DNA of 64,000 nt. Origin: GCA-002050365 sp038235165 (GTDB lineage Bacteria; Acidobacteriota; Blastocatellia; Pyrinomonadales; Pyrinomonadaceae). The notes beneath the pieces were generated by a model that ran no database searches, was not told the DNA's origin, and saw nothing but the letters and a program-made list of their open reading frames with translations. The position numbers and the translations under genes are program-made. Positions 8,646 through 17,789 of this stretch are shown in pieces (position 1 is the stretch's first letter; every line of letters begins with the position of its first letter). The DNA lies in NCBI GenBank assembly GCA_038235165.1, contig JBBSUG010000019.1, positions 1-64,000 on the forward strand. The letters run 5' to 3'.

Positions 8646-9953
8646 TTATTTGACTAAATCCACAATAACAGCAACATTGTGAGGATTTCCTTTGGTAATT
8701 ACCGAATAAGTTTTCGTGCTGGTAAAACGCAGTTTGCCGTTTTCGTAAATCTCCGCCCGCACTGCGTAACGGCTGCGTTGATTGATTTTGTTCGGATCGT
8801 ATTTCAGTTCAAAATCAAACGGAACTTGGCGACCTTCGGCGTTAATCGTCTGTTCGGCGATGATTTCCGATGTTGCATCAGCCTTTGAAACGTCGAGCAA
8901 TTGAATTTTGATAACCGCATTCGGCGCAAGCGCAATGCGCGGCAGATATAAAACTTTTCCCGTTACACTTGCCATTCCGGTTTCAGTGTTTTGAGATTTA
9001 TTTTGAAAAACGAGTTCCAATCTGTTGCCCGCGTAAAGGCGCAATGTCTCGCCGCTGATCTCGAATCTCGTTATTTTATCCAGCGATTGATAAAAGTTTC
9101 TCTCAAGTCGGTTGACTTGTTCCTCGGCACACGCCCGAAGCGTTCCGGCAACATTTGGAATTCTCAAATTCGTGCCGTTCATTTCAAAACCACCCGAAAA
9201 AAGATTACAGCCCGCGTCGCCGGAGATGCGTTTTTCGCCTTCGTTAAATTCGATAAACGGTTTGTCAGAAGATATATTTTGATTTCCGATTTTCGTTAAA
9301 GTCCAGCGTTTGCCGAACAGCGAATTCATATCGGAACTATTTCCCGTCTGATTATTCGGCTGAACGGTCGCGTTCGTTTCGACATTTGTCGGCATTAAAT
9401 CGGGAACATCATCGCGTCTGAGACTGTAAAAAACATTGCTGATTTTTGACGGACAGCAGAGCGCGTCCGTCCGATTGTAGCGGACAAATTCCGCCGAAAT
9501 ATTCGTCGGACTCGTCAGATTCAGATTGCTCAACGCACCGTCCGTGCGCGAGTTCATCGCTGTGGGCGAAAGCGTTCCGGCGTATCTGCCTTCCCAATAA
9601 ACAAACGCTTGATAACCGGTCGGTCGGCACATTCCGTCAAAACCCGAAAGCGCGGTAAAAACCTGCGTCGTGCCGTAACGCTGCGACGCGCCGTATAATT
9701 TCCAGCCCATTTTTGCCACGGCTTCTTCCGCCGTGTTTGCCGGTTGACGCACTTGCTCGTAACAGCGTTTGTCCATTTTTGTATCATTCGACATCGCCGA
9801 CGAGCGCGGCAAAGTCGGCAAATTATTTCCCGTTCTGTTCCAACCTTTGAGCGGTTGGTCGAGCCACGATTTATTTTGCGCCGACGTTGAAATTGTCGTT
9901 AAAAATATTGCTGTAATTAAAAATAATATTGTTGTTATGTTTTTTTGAATCAT
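8646..9953 (-). CDS. Secreted META domain plus YbaY domain protein
   Basis: 435 residues with a signal peptide (residues 1-25, cleaved near STSAQ). The N-terminal 190 residues are unrecognised and contain several cysteines. Residues about 205-325 are a META/HslJ-like domain (WTLTKIGNQNI, then GDAGCNLFSGGFEMNG). The C-terminal 110 residues are a YbaY-like domain (VTGKVLYLPRIALAPNAVIK). META and YbaY domains occur together in envelope proteins linked to stress or heat resistance; no enzymatic role is known. It lies downstream of the 10180 gene but is separated from it by a terminator. Confidence 0.78.
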   Translation of the reverse strand: MIQKNITTILFLITAIFLTTISTSAQNKSWLDQPLKGWNRTGNNLPTLPRSSAMSNDTKMDKRCYEQVRQPANTAEEAVAKMGWKLYGASQRYGTTQVFTALSGFDGMCRPTGYQAFVYWEGRYAGTLSPTAMNSRTDGALSNLNLTSPTNISAEFVRYNRTDALCCPSKISNVFYSLRRDDVPDLMPTNVETNATVQPNNQTGNSSDMNSLFGKRWTLTKIGNQNISSDKPFIEFNEGEKRISGDAGCNLFSGGFEMNGTNLRIPNVAGTLRACAEEQVNRLERNFYQSLDKITRFEISGETLRLYAGNRLELVFQNKSQNTETGMASVTGKVLYLPRIALAPNAVIKIQLLDVSKADATSEIIAEQTINAEGRQVPFDFELKYDPNKINQRSRYAVRAEIYENGKLRFTSTKTYSVITKGNPHNVAVIVDLVK

Positions 9954-9985
9954 TATTTTCCCACGTTGTATAAATTATTAAAAAT

Positions 9986-10010
9986 AAAAAGTCCGAATCT
10001 TTTATTCGGA
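9986..10010 (-). terminator. Intrinsic terminator of the 12.6-10.2 kb operon
   Basis: On the minus strand a TCCGAAT / ATTCGGA stem with a 5-base loop (9992-10010) is followed at once by CTTTTTATTTTTA, a classical U-tract. It follows the metallophosphoesterase gene by about 170 bp. Confidence 0.7.
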
Positions 10011-10179
10011 TTGTGAATCGAATTTTTTGCTCATCCGATTGCTGTTTTCAGAACGGAATCAAGCACTCTGACTTGCACGTTCTGCTTACGTTGTTACTCA
10101 GCGAAACTTTTCTTTTCACTTATCGAAAATTCCCAACTTGTTTCGATGAGATCAAACTACAAAAACTTTCCGCTCTTGC

Positions 10180-12552
10180 TTATTGAGCATTGAGCGGCGC
10201 GATAAATTCTACAAAATCATCATCGCTTTTGTCCGGCGGTTTGACCGCGCCGTTTGTTTGAATATCGCGCCATCGCAAACGTCCGTTTGCACCGTAAAGA
10301 ATAAACTTAACTTGATTGTTAGAGCGTTCGACGCTGACTTCGAGGAAACTTTGAAAAAACGGCGCACGGTTAAAATCAAACGCGCCGGACACCATTTCTT
10401 CGTCGAACGGATAGCCGCGAAACCATTTGAGCCACCAGTAAAACGGCATTTTCCAAAACGGTGCTTCATTGTCTATTTTTTTCTCCAGTTCGTCCGTTCG
10501 CGGGTAAAATGCGTAATCATTTGTTACAGGATCGTCGGGAAATCCGAGCGATGTGCCGATGCTCAAATACGCGCCGCCGCCGCCGTTGACGAAACTGAGC
10601 ATTTCCTTTTGTCCGTTTCTTATCTTGTAAAACTCGAAATCGTGCGTGTCGCCCGCCATCACCGCATCAACATTATGACGCTGCAAAATACTATAAATTT
10701 CGTTGAATTTTTTATCGTCCTTCGCCGTGTATTCACCGCCGACATAAAACGGATGACCGAGAACGACGAGCTTGTAATTATTCCCGGCTCGCGTCAGAGC
10801 AGCTTCGAGCCACGCTTTTTCCTTGTCGTCAATCGAGCGCAAAATTCCCGTGTCAACGGCAATCAAAGAAAATCCCGCCGTCTGCATTTCAAAAAACGGC
10901 GCACGCTGTAAACCGTTTTTGATTTTGTAATAAGAGCGCAGGCGTTCGGCTTCCGCCGTGATTTCGCCAAATCGCTTGTCGGTTGTCACCGCTTCGGTTT
11001 TCAAATCCTCGGCGAGCCGCGAACGCAGCGAAATCTGCGCCGCGTCGTAATTCAAAAAATTCGCATTAAATGCTTCGTCCGCATCGAACCAATCGTGATT
11101 GCCGGGAATCGCGTAAAACGGTTTTTCAAAACCCATAAACGGCAAATAAAAATTCGTTTCGTAATCGCTCATCTTGCCGTCGGGATAAATTACGTCGGAC
11201 GAAAGGACGAGAAATTTCACTTCGTCGCGGTTGTTGGCGGCGATTAACTGTTCGTGCAGAGATAGTTGCGAAGCGTCGCCTTCGCCCGTGTCGCCAATGA
11301 CGATGAAGCTGAAATCGCCGTTATCAGTTACGCCTTCAGGTTCAATCGCAAAAATCTTGTCCGGTTGAATTCCTTTGGCGAGCGCGTCTTCTTCCACGTC
11401 TTCCGCCATTCGTTTGCGCCAAACGTCCACGCGGTTTTTCGTGACTTCCTGCCACACGCCCGATGCCCAATTTTCCGAATTAAAATACCAACTGAAACCC
11501 CAAATCGAATTGACCGCAATCAAAACCGCCGTCAATGGCAAGCCGTAACGAAGAACGCGCCAAAACGCAAAATTGAGCGAATAACGAATTTCACTCATCT
11601 CCAGAGCAAACCGCATTCTGGTCGTCAGCCAAAGTTTTAAGACGCGCTCGGCGACGGACGGGTCTTCGTTATTTTCGCCCAAATTAAAAAATCTGCGCCA
11701 CGCGATGCGTTCAATCGGGCGCGTCAGCTTTCGCCAGAAAATCCGTAATGGCAAAATGAGAATAATCGCCAAAATAAGCGCGACAACCGCATCACCGACG
11801 ACTGCCGTAAACGGCGAAATAAAACCGATAAAAGACCAGCGCGCATCAGTTCGCAAAAGATGAATCAGAAAAAATATGCCGAGAAACGACAGACACCAGA
11901 ATGCGTTGCGCCCGTTTTCCTGCTCGAACGCGGGCGAGATTTCTTCGCGCACATTTTTGATATAATCACTTGGTTTGAGAGCGAGTTTCGCGTCCGGGTG
12001 CAGACGTTCATCCGGCACGAAATCCGCCGCTTCAAATCCTCTTTCGGGCAGAAAAACCATCGTCCAGCCTTCGACAACCAGCCGCAAACCCAAAATCACG
12101 CCGATTGCCAAAACGCCGAGTTCGGCGCTGATAAAAAACCAGATTAAACCGCCGAGCGCGATGGTAAAAAGACCGTTAAACGCGCCCCACCAGCGTTCCT
12201 GTCCGGTCTGTTTGTAGGCGGCGTAAAGTTTGAACGCGCCGTCGCCGACGAAAAAGAGCGTAACGGCAAAACGCAGTCCGGCGGCGGCGAGATTCGGACT
12301 CAAAAACAACAAACCTCCGAGCAGCGTCGTAACGACACCAGCAGAGTAGGAAAGGATGGATTTATCTAGATCCTCAGAGCGAAAAGTTTCGACAAATTGC
12401 AATAAACCGGCGGCGATCAGCGCGATTCCCAAAAGCGCGATAATCCATTCGCCAAAGAAAACGGGAGCGAAAACCACAATCGCTCCCAGAATTATTATGC
12501 CGACTCCCAACGCACGTCGTTTGCTCAACTTTTTCCAGTCAATCCGTTTCAT
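10180..12552 (-). CDS. HdeD-like membrane domain fused to metallophosphoesterase
   Basis: 790 residues from the ATG at 12552; a TTG two codons earlier is less likely. Residues 15-190 are a six-helix DUF308/HdeD-like membrane domain. A middle region (210-370) has three or four further membrane helices. Residues about 410-690 are a calcineurin-like phosphoesterase with the metal motifs IGDTGEGD, SSDVIYPDG, GNHDWFD, GHPFY and AGDTHDFE. The HdeD family is linked to acid resistance; metallophosphoesterases cut phosphomonoesters or diesters. The active domain would hang from the membrane. It lies 15 bp after the serine hydrolase and is probably cotranscribed. The pairing of these two modules in one chain is unusual. 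Confidence 0.82.
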   Translation of the reverse strand: MKRIDWKKLSKRRALGVGIIILGAIVVFAPVFFGEWIIALLGIALIAAGLLQFVETFRSEDLDKSILSYSAGVVTTLLGGLLFLSPNLAAAGLRFAVTLFFVGDGAFKLYAAYKQTGQERWWGAFNGLFTIALGGLIWFFISAELGVLAIGVILGLRLVVEGWTMVFLPERGFEAADFVPDERLHPDAKLALKPSDYIKNVREEISPAFEQENGRNAFWCLSFLGIFFLIHLLRTDARWSFIGFISPFTAVVGDAVVALILAIILILPLRIFWRKLTRPIERIAWRRFFNLGENNEDPSVAERVLKLWLTTRMRFALEMSEIRYSLNFAFWRVLRYGLPLTAVLIAVNSIWGFSWYFNSENWASGVWQEVTKNRVDVWRKRMAEDVEEDALAKGIQPDKIFAIEPEGVTDNGDFSFIVIGDTGEGDASQLSLHEQLIAANNRDEVKFLVLSSDVIYPDGKMSDYETNFYLPFMGFEKPFYAIPGNHDWFDADEAFNANFLNYDAAQISLRSRLAEDLKTEAVTTDKRFGEITAEAERLRSYYKIKNGLQRAPFFEMQTAGFSLIAVDTGILRSIDDKEKAWLEAALTRAGNNYKLVVLGHPFYVGGEYTAKDDKKFNEIYSILQRHNVDAVMAGDTHDFEFYKIRNGQKEMLSFVNGGGGAYLSIGTSLGFPDDPVTNDYAFYPRTDELEKKIDNEAPFWKMPFYWWLKWFRGYPFDEEMVSGAFDFNRAPFFQSFLEVSVERSNNQVKFILYGANGRLRWRDIQTNGAVKPPDKSDDDFVEFIAPLNAQ

Positions 12553-12567
12553 ACTCAAAATTATGCC

Positions 12568-13950
12568 TTATTTTTTCCCGATTAAATAATCGGCGACCGC
12601 CGCGTAAGCGGGCAGCGAAGTCGGATCGTTGGCACTATTGCCGGCAATCGGATGTGATGCAAAACGGACGATGACCATTTCGGCTTTCGGGTCAATATAA
12701 ATCGTCTGACCGTGAACTCCGCGAGCCGCATAAGCACCGTTTTTGTTGTGCGTGATCCACCACATATCGCGGTATGACCAGCCTTTTAATTCAGGATGAT
12801 CGGATTTGGCGAAGGCATCTTTGTCGCCGCCTTTTTCGATGTCTTCGACGGCTTTGGACGGAAAAATCTGTTTGCCCTGCCATTTTCCTTTGTTACGCAA
12901 AGTTTCGCCGAAACGTGCCATATCGCGTAATCCCGCACTTAGTCCGCCGCCTGCAAACGGGATTCCCAATTCGTCCACTTGATAATAAGCGTCTTGTTCC
13001 ATTCCGAGTTGGCTCCAGATTTTTTCCGAGAGCAGTTCCGATACAGACTTTCCCGACGCACGGGCGATTATCCAGCCTAAAGCATCGGCGTTGACGGTTT
13101 TATAACCGAAAATTTCGCCGTGTTCGCCCTGTTTTTTGACAGTTTCCAAATACTGAAAATATCCGACGGGACCTTTATAATCCTTCGCTTTCGGCAAAGG
13201 ATTTCCGGCGGCGGAATATTCCCAGATTTCGGCGTTCGGGTCGGCGTAGTTTTCACTGTATTTTAAACCCGTCGTCATATCCATTACCTGCCGAACTGTG
13301 GCATCTGCATACGCCGAGTTTTTCAGTTCGGGAACATAAAACACGACTTTTTTGGTTTCGTCTAATACACCTTCGGCAACCAAAATGGAAGCCAAAGTGC
13401 CGGTAAAAGATTTCGTGACCGACATCGCCGCGTGTTTTCCTTTTTCGTCCAAAGCACCGAAATACCGCTCGTAGATCACTTTGCCGCGATGCAAAATAAT
13501 AATTCCGTCGGTGTAATTTTCCGACAGCGAAGTTTCCCACGTCATCGGCTTGGTTGCGTTCAGCGGCGTAAATTCAAGCGAATCAATTTTTCGGTCAAGT
13601 TTATATTCAAACGGAACGGCGGTTTTCAATCCACGCGAAACATTTGTCGTCGGCAAGAACTGCTCCATATGTGCGACGCTGTAACGCATCGCCGGAAATT
13701 TGAAGAAAGAGCCGTCGCTCGCCTTAATGATTTTGTCGGGCGGCGGCGGAAAACCCTGCATCCAGCCCATTTTGATGGGATCGCTTTCAGCGGCTGATAA
13801 AAATTTGTCGGAATTTTGCGACAGCGTTTCTTGGTTTGATAAAGACATAACGATAATAATAAAAAACAAAGTCTGGCAGATAAATTTCGTGTGTGAATAA
13901 AATGATTGCCGAAAAGCATTAGAAGTTTTATTCAATTTTTTCAAGTTCAT
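12568..13950 (-). CDS. Serine hydrolase, beta-lactamase class C / NylB-like
   Basis: 460 residues with an N-terminal hydrophobic export segment (residues 25-40). The catalytic SxxK tetrad is visible as SVTK in KHAAMSVTKSFTGTLAS, near residue 180, followed by the YSENYAD region that should supply the catalytic Tyr. The pattern MQGFPPPPDKIIKASDG near the N-terminus and VHGQTIYIDPKAEMVIVRFA near the end match 6-aminohexanoate-dimer hydrolase-like proteins rather than true AmpC. The likely role is periplasmic esterase or amidase; the substrate is unknown. First or second gene of a minus-strand operon. Confidence 0.85.
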   Translation of the reverse strand: MNLKKLNKTSNAFRQSFYSHTKFICQTLFFIIIVMSLSNQETLSQNSDKFLSAAESDPIKMGWMQGFPPPPDKIIKASDGSFFKFPAMRYSVAHMEQFLPTTNVSRGLKTAVPFEYKLDRKIDSLEFTPLNATKPMTWETSLSENYTDGIIILHRGKVIYERYFGALDEKGKHAAMSVTKSFTGTLASILVAEGVLDETKKVVFYVPELKNSAYADATVRQVMDMTTGLKYSENYADPNAEIWEYSAAGNPLPKAKDYKGPVGYFQYLETVKKQGEHGEIFGYKTVNADALGWIIARASGKSVSELLSEKIWSQLGMEQDAYYQVDELGIPFAGGGLSAGLRDMARFGETLRNKGKWQGKQIFPSKAVEDIEKGGDKDAFAKSDHPELKGWSYRDMWWITHNKNGAYAARGVHGQTIYIDPKAEMVIVRFASHPIAGNSANDPTSLPAYAAVADYLIGKK

Positions 13951-13964
13951 AATTTTTTCCCCTT

Positions 13965-14459
13965 TTAATTCTTAACCAATTCACGCATCGTCATCCAAGT
14001 AACAAACCACGCCGCAAAACCGGCGATGACCGTCACCATCAAAGTTCCCGTCAGCGGACTGACCATAATCGTTCCGAAGATTCTTTGCCACAAAATGGCG
14101 AATGAAGTGCCGATGCCGAAAACCAAAAAGATGTGTTTGAAGATCAACAAAAGAGCATTCGGAAAAAATGGCGGCTTCGGCTTATCCGTCTTAAAAGTCA
14201 GATAAGCGACAACTGTGGCGGCTAGTGAAAGTATCAGTGAAACTTGCAATGCTTCCCCGAAAACTGCCAGACCGCTGGATGAAATGCTGTCGCCGGTTAT
14301 CTGAACCTGCTCGTATGATCTGAATTTGAACCATTCGATAGCACCGTTAATAACACCATTGATAACACCGGGAACGATGGCTTTTTTCGCAAGTGACGCG
14401 TCGCTATAATCGGGGGTTTCGGTGTTTGTGTTCTCTATCGCCACTTCTTCCATTTTCAT
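13965..14459 (-). CDS. Predicted integral membrane protein, unknown function
   Basis: 164 residues with four predicted membrane helices (about 32-50, 66-90, 105-125 and 133-155). The phrase IVPGVINGVINGAIEWF is distinctive and probably conserved, but I do not recognise a functional family. The start follows AAGG at a suitable distance. It lies 14 bp upstream of the serine hydrolase and is probably in the same operon. Confidence 0.65.
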   Translation of the reverse strand: MKMEEVAIENTNTETPDYSDASLAKKAIVPGVINGVINGAIEWFKFRSYEQVQITGDSISSSGLAVFGEALQVSLILSLAATVVAYLTFKTDKPKPPFFPNALLLIFKHIFLVFGIGTSFAILWQRIFGTIMVSPLTGTLMVTVIAGFAAWFVTWMTMRELVKN

Positions 14460-14485
14460 TATAACCTTCTTTTGTTTTCACTTTG

Positions 14486-14557
14486 TGCGGAAGCCCGCAC
14501 GAAGTAAGGGCGCAGAACCGCTCTTGTTTACGCCCTTACTTCGTGCGGGCTTCCGCA
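14486..14557. repeat. REP-like perfect hairpin
   Basis: Two perfectly complementary 27-bp arms (14486-14512 and 14531-14557) enclose an 18-base loop. The arm contains GGAAGCCCGCACGAAGTAAG, resembling REP-type palindromes common in this kind of genome. It lies between the SDR gene's end and the next gene, so it may also protect or end the upstream mRNA. Confidence 0.8.
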
Positions 14558-14616
14558 TTTCTACATTTCAAGTGGTTTTTGTGCAAATTCCAATGCGGGC
14601 AGATAAAAAAGCTGTT

Positions 14617-15384
14617 CTAGTCGAGTTCCTGCACACCGCCGCCGCTGACCGTCAGAACCTGACCGCTGACCCATTCCGCCGCCGGAGAACACAAAAATAA
14701 TGCCGCATAAGCAATATCGCTCGTTTCGCCGAGCCGTTTCAGCGGCGTATGTGTAAGCATCGCTTTTTCGGTTTCCGGTGTCAGCACACTTCTCAGCGCG
14801 TCGGTTTTCGTTGCGCCTGGAGCAATCGCATTGACACGGATATTTTTCGCGCCCAGATCAAAAGCGATATTGCGCGTCAGATGATTGACCGCCGCTTTTG
14901 AAGATGCGTAAGATGCCATCCGCACATTTTTATTTTCGCCCGACATCGAACTGATATTGAGAATCGCACCGCCGCCCGCTTTTTCCATATGCGGTGCAAC
15001 CAATTGAGCGAGGTTAAAAATTGAAAAAACATTGAGTTTGTAAGCCCATTCAAATTTTTCCATCGGCATATCGAACGGCTGCGGACCGCCGCCGCCCGCG
15101 TTGTTGACTAAAATGGTAACTTTGCCGAATTCTTTGACCGTTTCATCAACGAGTTTCTTGCGGTCTTCTTCATTAGTTACATCGCAAGCCAAACCGACTG
15201 CCTTGCCGCCCGCATCGTTAATTGACTTGGCAACCGCGTCGGCAGTCTCCTTTTTCAAATCGCTGACGACGACTTTTGCGCCCGCACCCGCGAAATGCTC
15301 CGCGATTCCTTTTCCGATTCCCGCACCGCCGCCCGTAATGATGGCGACCTGTCCTTCCAAACTGAATTTATCTAATATCGACAT
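14617..15384 (-). CDS. Short-chain dehydrogenase, 7-alpha-hydroxysteroid dehydrogenase-like
   Basis: I start at 15384 (MSILDKFSLEG), behind a strong AAGGAG site, not at the longer frame. 255 residues with the Rossmann loop TGGGAGIGKGIAEHF (residues about 17-31), NNAGGGG near 90, the catalytic Ser in NISSMSG and the YxxxK pair in YASSKAA near 158. The C-terminus SGQVLTVSGGGVQELD is very close to HdhA, the NAD-dependent 7-alpha-hydroxysteroid dehydrogenase. The real substrate in this soil-type organism is probably another secondary alcohol. It lies 136 bp downstream of the disulfide-reductase homologue and may be cotranscribed with it. Confidence 0.85.
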   Translation of the reverse strand: MSILDKFSLEGQVAIITGGGAGIGKGIAEHFAGAGAKVVVSDLKKETADAVAKSINDAGGKAVGLACDVTNEEDRKKLVDETVKEFGKVTILVNNAGGGGPQPFDMPMEKFEWAYKLNVFSIFNLAQLVAPHMEKAGGGAILNISSMSGENKNVRMASYASSKAAVNHLTRNIAFDLGAKNIRVNAIAPGATKTDALRSVLTPETEKAMLTHTPLKRLGETSDIAYAALFLCSPAAEWVSGQVLTVSGGGVQELD

Positions 15385-15520
15385 ATTTTTTCTCCTTGTT
15401 AAATTGCTGCAACTGATTTTGCAGCGGGTTGAAGCAAGCACTTCGGATCAAACGCCTGCTGATTAATTTTAAGTTTGACGCTTCGGCAACTCGTTATTAT
15501 TGGCTTCCGCCGTTTCCGAT

Positions 15521-16903
15521 CTACGCCGCCGTTTCGAGCCGCAAATTTCGACAGATTCTTTGGGCGACCATCCCGATAGCTTCCGTGAATGTCGGGAAAG
15601 CCAGTTCCAACTCGGCAATTTGAGTCACCGTCATTTTCGCCGTCATACAAGTGGCGGCGACCTGAATCACCTCAGCCGAATATGAGCCGAGAACGTGCGC
15701 GCCCAACAGCAGATGGGTTTTGCTGTCAAAAATCAACTTGCACATCCCGTCGGTGCGACCGTCCATCACCGCTCGCGGCAGACCTGTATAATCCAAAACT
15801 TCCACGATGCAATCGTGTTTCTCGCGTGCCTGAGCTTCGGTCAAGCCGACCGAGCCGTATTCCGGTTCGGTAAAACTGCCGGTGGCGACGGCGTGCGGCG
15901 TGTAAACCTGTTCTGCTCCCGACACGGCATTGTGAGCCGCGACGCTTGCTTGAAGGACGGCACTTTGAACAAACATACTAATTCCGTTCGCATCGCCCGC
16001 AACGAATATTTCCGGCACGTTCGTCTGCAAGTATTCATCGGTCTTAATATAAGGACCGTTCAGCGCAACGCCCGTCGCGTCAAGATTTAATCCTGACAAG
16101 TCAGCCGGCCAGCCCACCATCAGGAACACCGCGTCGGTTTCCAACGATCCGGTTTCCTCGCCTTTCGTATATAAAACTTTGAGATGACCGTTTGATTTTT
16201 CTATCGCGTCGGAGCGCGTCCCGGTCAGAATGTTCATACCGCGCTCGCTAAACGCCGTTTCCAATCCGCGTGAAATACCCACGTCGCTCGGCGGAGTCAG
16301 ACGGTCGGCAAATTCGATAATATCCACCTTGGCTCCGAAATCAATCAGGATTGATGCCAGTTGGCAGCCCGTCGCCGATCCGCCGACGACCGTAACTCTT
16401 TCCGGCAACTCCTTCATCTCCCACAAATCGTTAAAGGTCAGACCGAACTCGCTTCCCGGAATGGACAATTTGCGGGGTTTGCCCCCGACCGCCAAAATAA
16501 TCCGGTCTCCGGTGAATCTGCGCCCGTCCGCGATCTCAAGCGTGGTTTTATCCACAAAGCTCGCTTTTCCCGCTTCGTCAATTACCTCGATGCCCGACTG
16601 CTTGATTATTGTGGTCAGATGCCACACTTCGTTGGCGTAGGCAGCTACGCGATTGGCGTTTTCTATCGCCGCGCCGAAGTTCACCTGCGGAGCTTTGCCT
16701 TCCAGCCCGAAGGTGGAAAATAGCTCTGCATCCGCGTGCAGACGTGCAGCACGGGCAAGCGTTCGCACGGGAGCGGGTCCTTCGTTAAAAGCCGTTCCGC
16801 CCAAACGCGCACTTTCGATCAACGTAACTTCTGCTCCGAGTTCGTTAGCCCGCAATGCGGCTTTAACGCCTGCGGGACCACCGCCGACAACAATGATTTT
16901 CAT
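15521..16903 (-). CDS. Pyridine nucleotide-disulfide reductase homologue lacking redox cysteines
   Basis: 460 residues with the full class I fold: FAD loop GGGPAGVKAALRANELGA at the N-terminus, NAD(P) loop VVGGSATGCQLASILIDFGA near 175, FAD-binding FVAGDANGISMF near 300 and a C-terminal dimer domain with AFPTFTEAI. At the place of the family's GGTCLNVGCIPSK the sequence reads GGTAFNEGPAPVR, so both disulfide cysteines are gone, as is the usual catalytic His in the HAHPT motif (here AFPTF). It is therefore not a lipoamide, mercuric or glutathione reductase; a transhydrogenase or NAD(P)H:quinone role is possible. An 85-bp element upstream is shared with the gene at 19470. Confidence 0.85.
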   Translation of the reverse strand: MKIIVVGGGPAGVKAALRANELGAEVTLIESARLGGTAFNEGPAPVRTLARAARLHADAELFSTFGLEGKAPQVNFGAAIENANRVAAYANEVWHLTTIIKQSGIEVIDEAGKASFVDKTTLEIADGRRFTGDRIILAVGGKPRKLSIPGSEFGLTFNDLWEMKELPERVTVVGGSATGCQLASILIDFGAKVDIIEFADRLTPPSDVGISRGLETAFSERGMNILTGTRSDAIEKSNGHLKVLYTKGEETGSLETDAVFLMVGWPADLSGLNLDATGVALNGPYIKTDEYLQTNVPEIFVAGDANGISMFVQSAVLQASVAAHNAVSGAEQVYTPHAVATGSFTEPEYGSVGLTEAQAREKHDCIVEVLDYTGLPRAVMDGRTDGMCKLIFDSKTHLLLGAHVLGSYSAEVIQVAATCMTAKMTVTQIAELELAFPTFTEAIGMVAQRICRNLRLETAA

Positions 16904-17034
16904 AATGTTTTCCTCAATGATAAAAGCGATTTTTCTGACACTTTCCTTTTTACAACTTCTTCCTTTGTCTGTTTATAAATACTTTTTCAAATTGCTTTGT
17001 CAATATCTTTAAAAATTTAAACAAACGAAAAAGT

Positions 17035-17119
17035 AAAAGATATAGATTAAATTTTGTATTTTTAAATGCGTTTTTGGCTGATAAGGATTAGGATTTTAGA
17101 GTAGGGATTTTCCCGATAT
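17035..17119 (-). promoter_or_regulatory. Conserved 85-bp upstream element, copy 1
   Basis: Read toward the oxidoreductase at 16903, this stretch matches 19310-19392 (read toward 19470) at roughly four bases in five, with one or two gaps. Shared words include CTACTC, TATCAGCCAAAA and ATCTATATCTTTT. At the distal end it holds a small palindrome GGGAAAATCCC. It starts about 130 bp before the gene. Confidence 0.75.
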
Positions 17120-17123
17120 GAAA

Positions 17124-17789
17124 TTATTCCGAAACATCAACAAGGTCATTTCGGATGGCATAATGAACAAGTTCGACAATCGAGGAAATTTCGAGTTTTC
17201 GCATAACCGTCCGGCGATGCGTTTCAACTGTTTTTACGCTGATGAATAAATCCGCCGCAATTTCTTTATTGCATTTGCCGCTTGCCAGTAATTTCGTGAT
17301 TTCCAGTTCACGCGGCGTGAGTGTCGAAGAGATTTCGCCTTTGAGTTTAGGTTCGGGAGGATTTATAAAACCGCTCAAAATAGTTTCGGAAACCTTTGAA
17401 GAGAAAAAAGTTTTGTCGTTTATCAGAGCTTCAACCGCCGAGATTAAAAAACGGTCGGCATCGGATTTCAGAACGTAACCGCGAACGCCCGCCGCCAGCA
17501 GATTGCGGACGATTTCTTCCGATTCGTGCATCGTGAAAATCAAAATTCTTGTTTCCGGGATTTCCTGTTGGAGTTTTCGGGCGATGTCCAAACCGTCGGT
17601 CGGCGGAATTGAAAAATCTAACACCATCACATCGGGTTTAAGTTTTAACGCCGATTCTACCGCTTCGTCGCCGTTTGAAGCCTCGCCGCAAACTTCCCAT
17701 TCGGGATTTATTTCCAACAAATTACCAACGCCGCGTCGAACTATTTCGTGGTCGTCGGCGATCAGGATTTTGATTTTTCGATTTTTCAT
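17124..17789 (-). CDS. NarL/FixJ-type response regulator
   Basis: 221 residues. Receiver with DD at 12-13, phosphoacceptor Asp58 in VMVLDFSIPP and Lys108 in GYVLKSD; LuxR HTH at about 150-215 with LTPRELEITKLLASGKCNKE and TVETHRRTVMRKLEI. Its ATG overlaps the stop of the kinase gene (ATGA), so the two are translationally coupled. The genes on both sides carry a common upstream element, which makes this regulator the prime candidate to bind it. Confidence 0.92.
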   Translation of the reverse strand: MKNRKIKILIADDHEIVRRGVGNLLEINPEWEVCGEASNGDEAVESALKLKPDVMVLDFSIPPTDGLDIARKLQQEIPETRILIFTMHESEEIVRNLLAAGVRGYVLKSDADRFLISAVEALINDKTFFSSKVSETILSGFINPPEPKLKGEISSTLTPRELEITKLLASGKCNKEIAADLFISVKTVETHRRTVMRKLEISSIVELVHYAIRNDLVDVSE

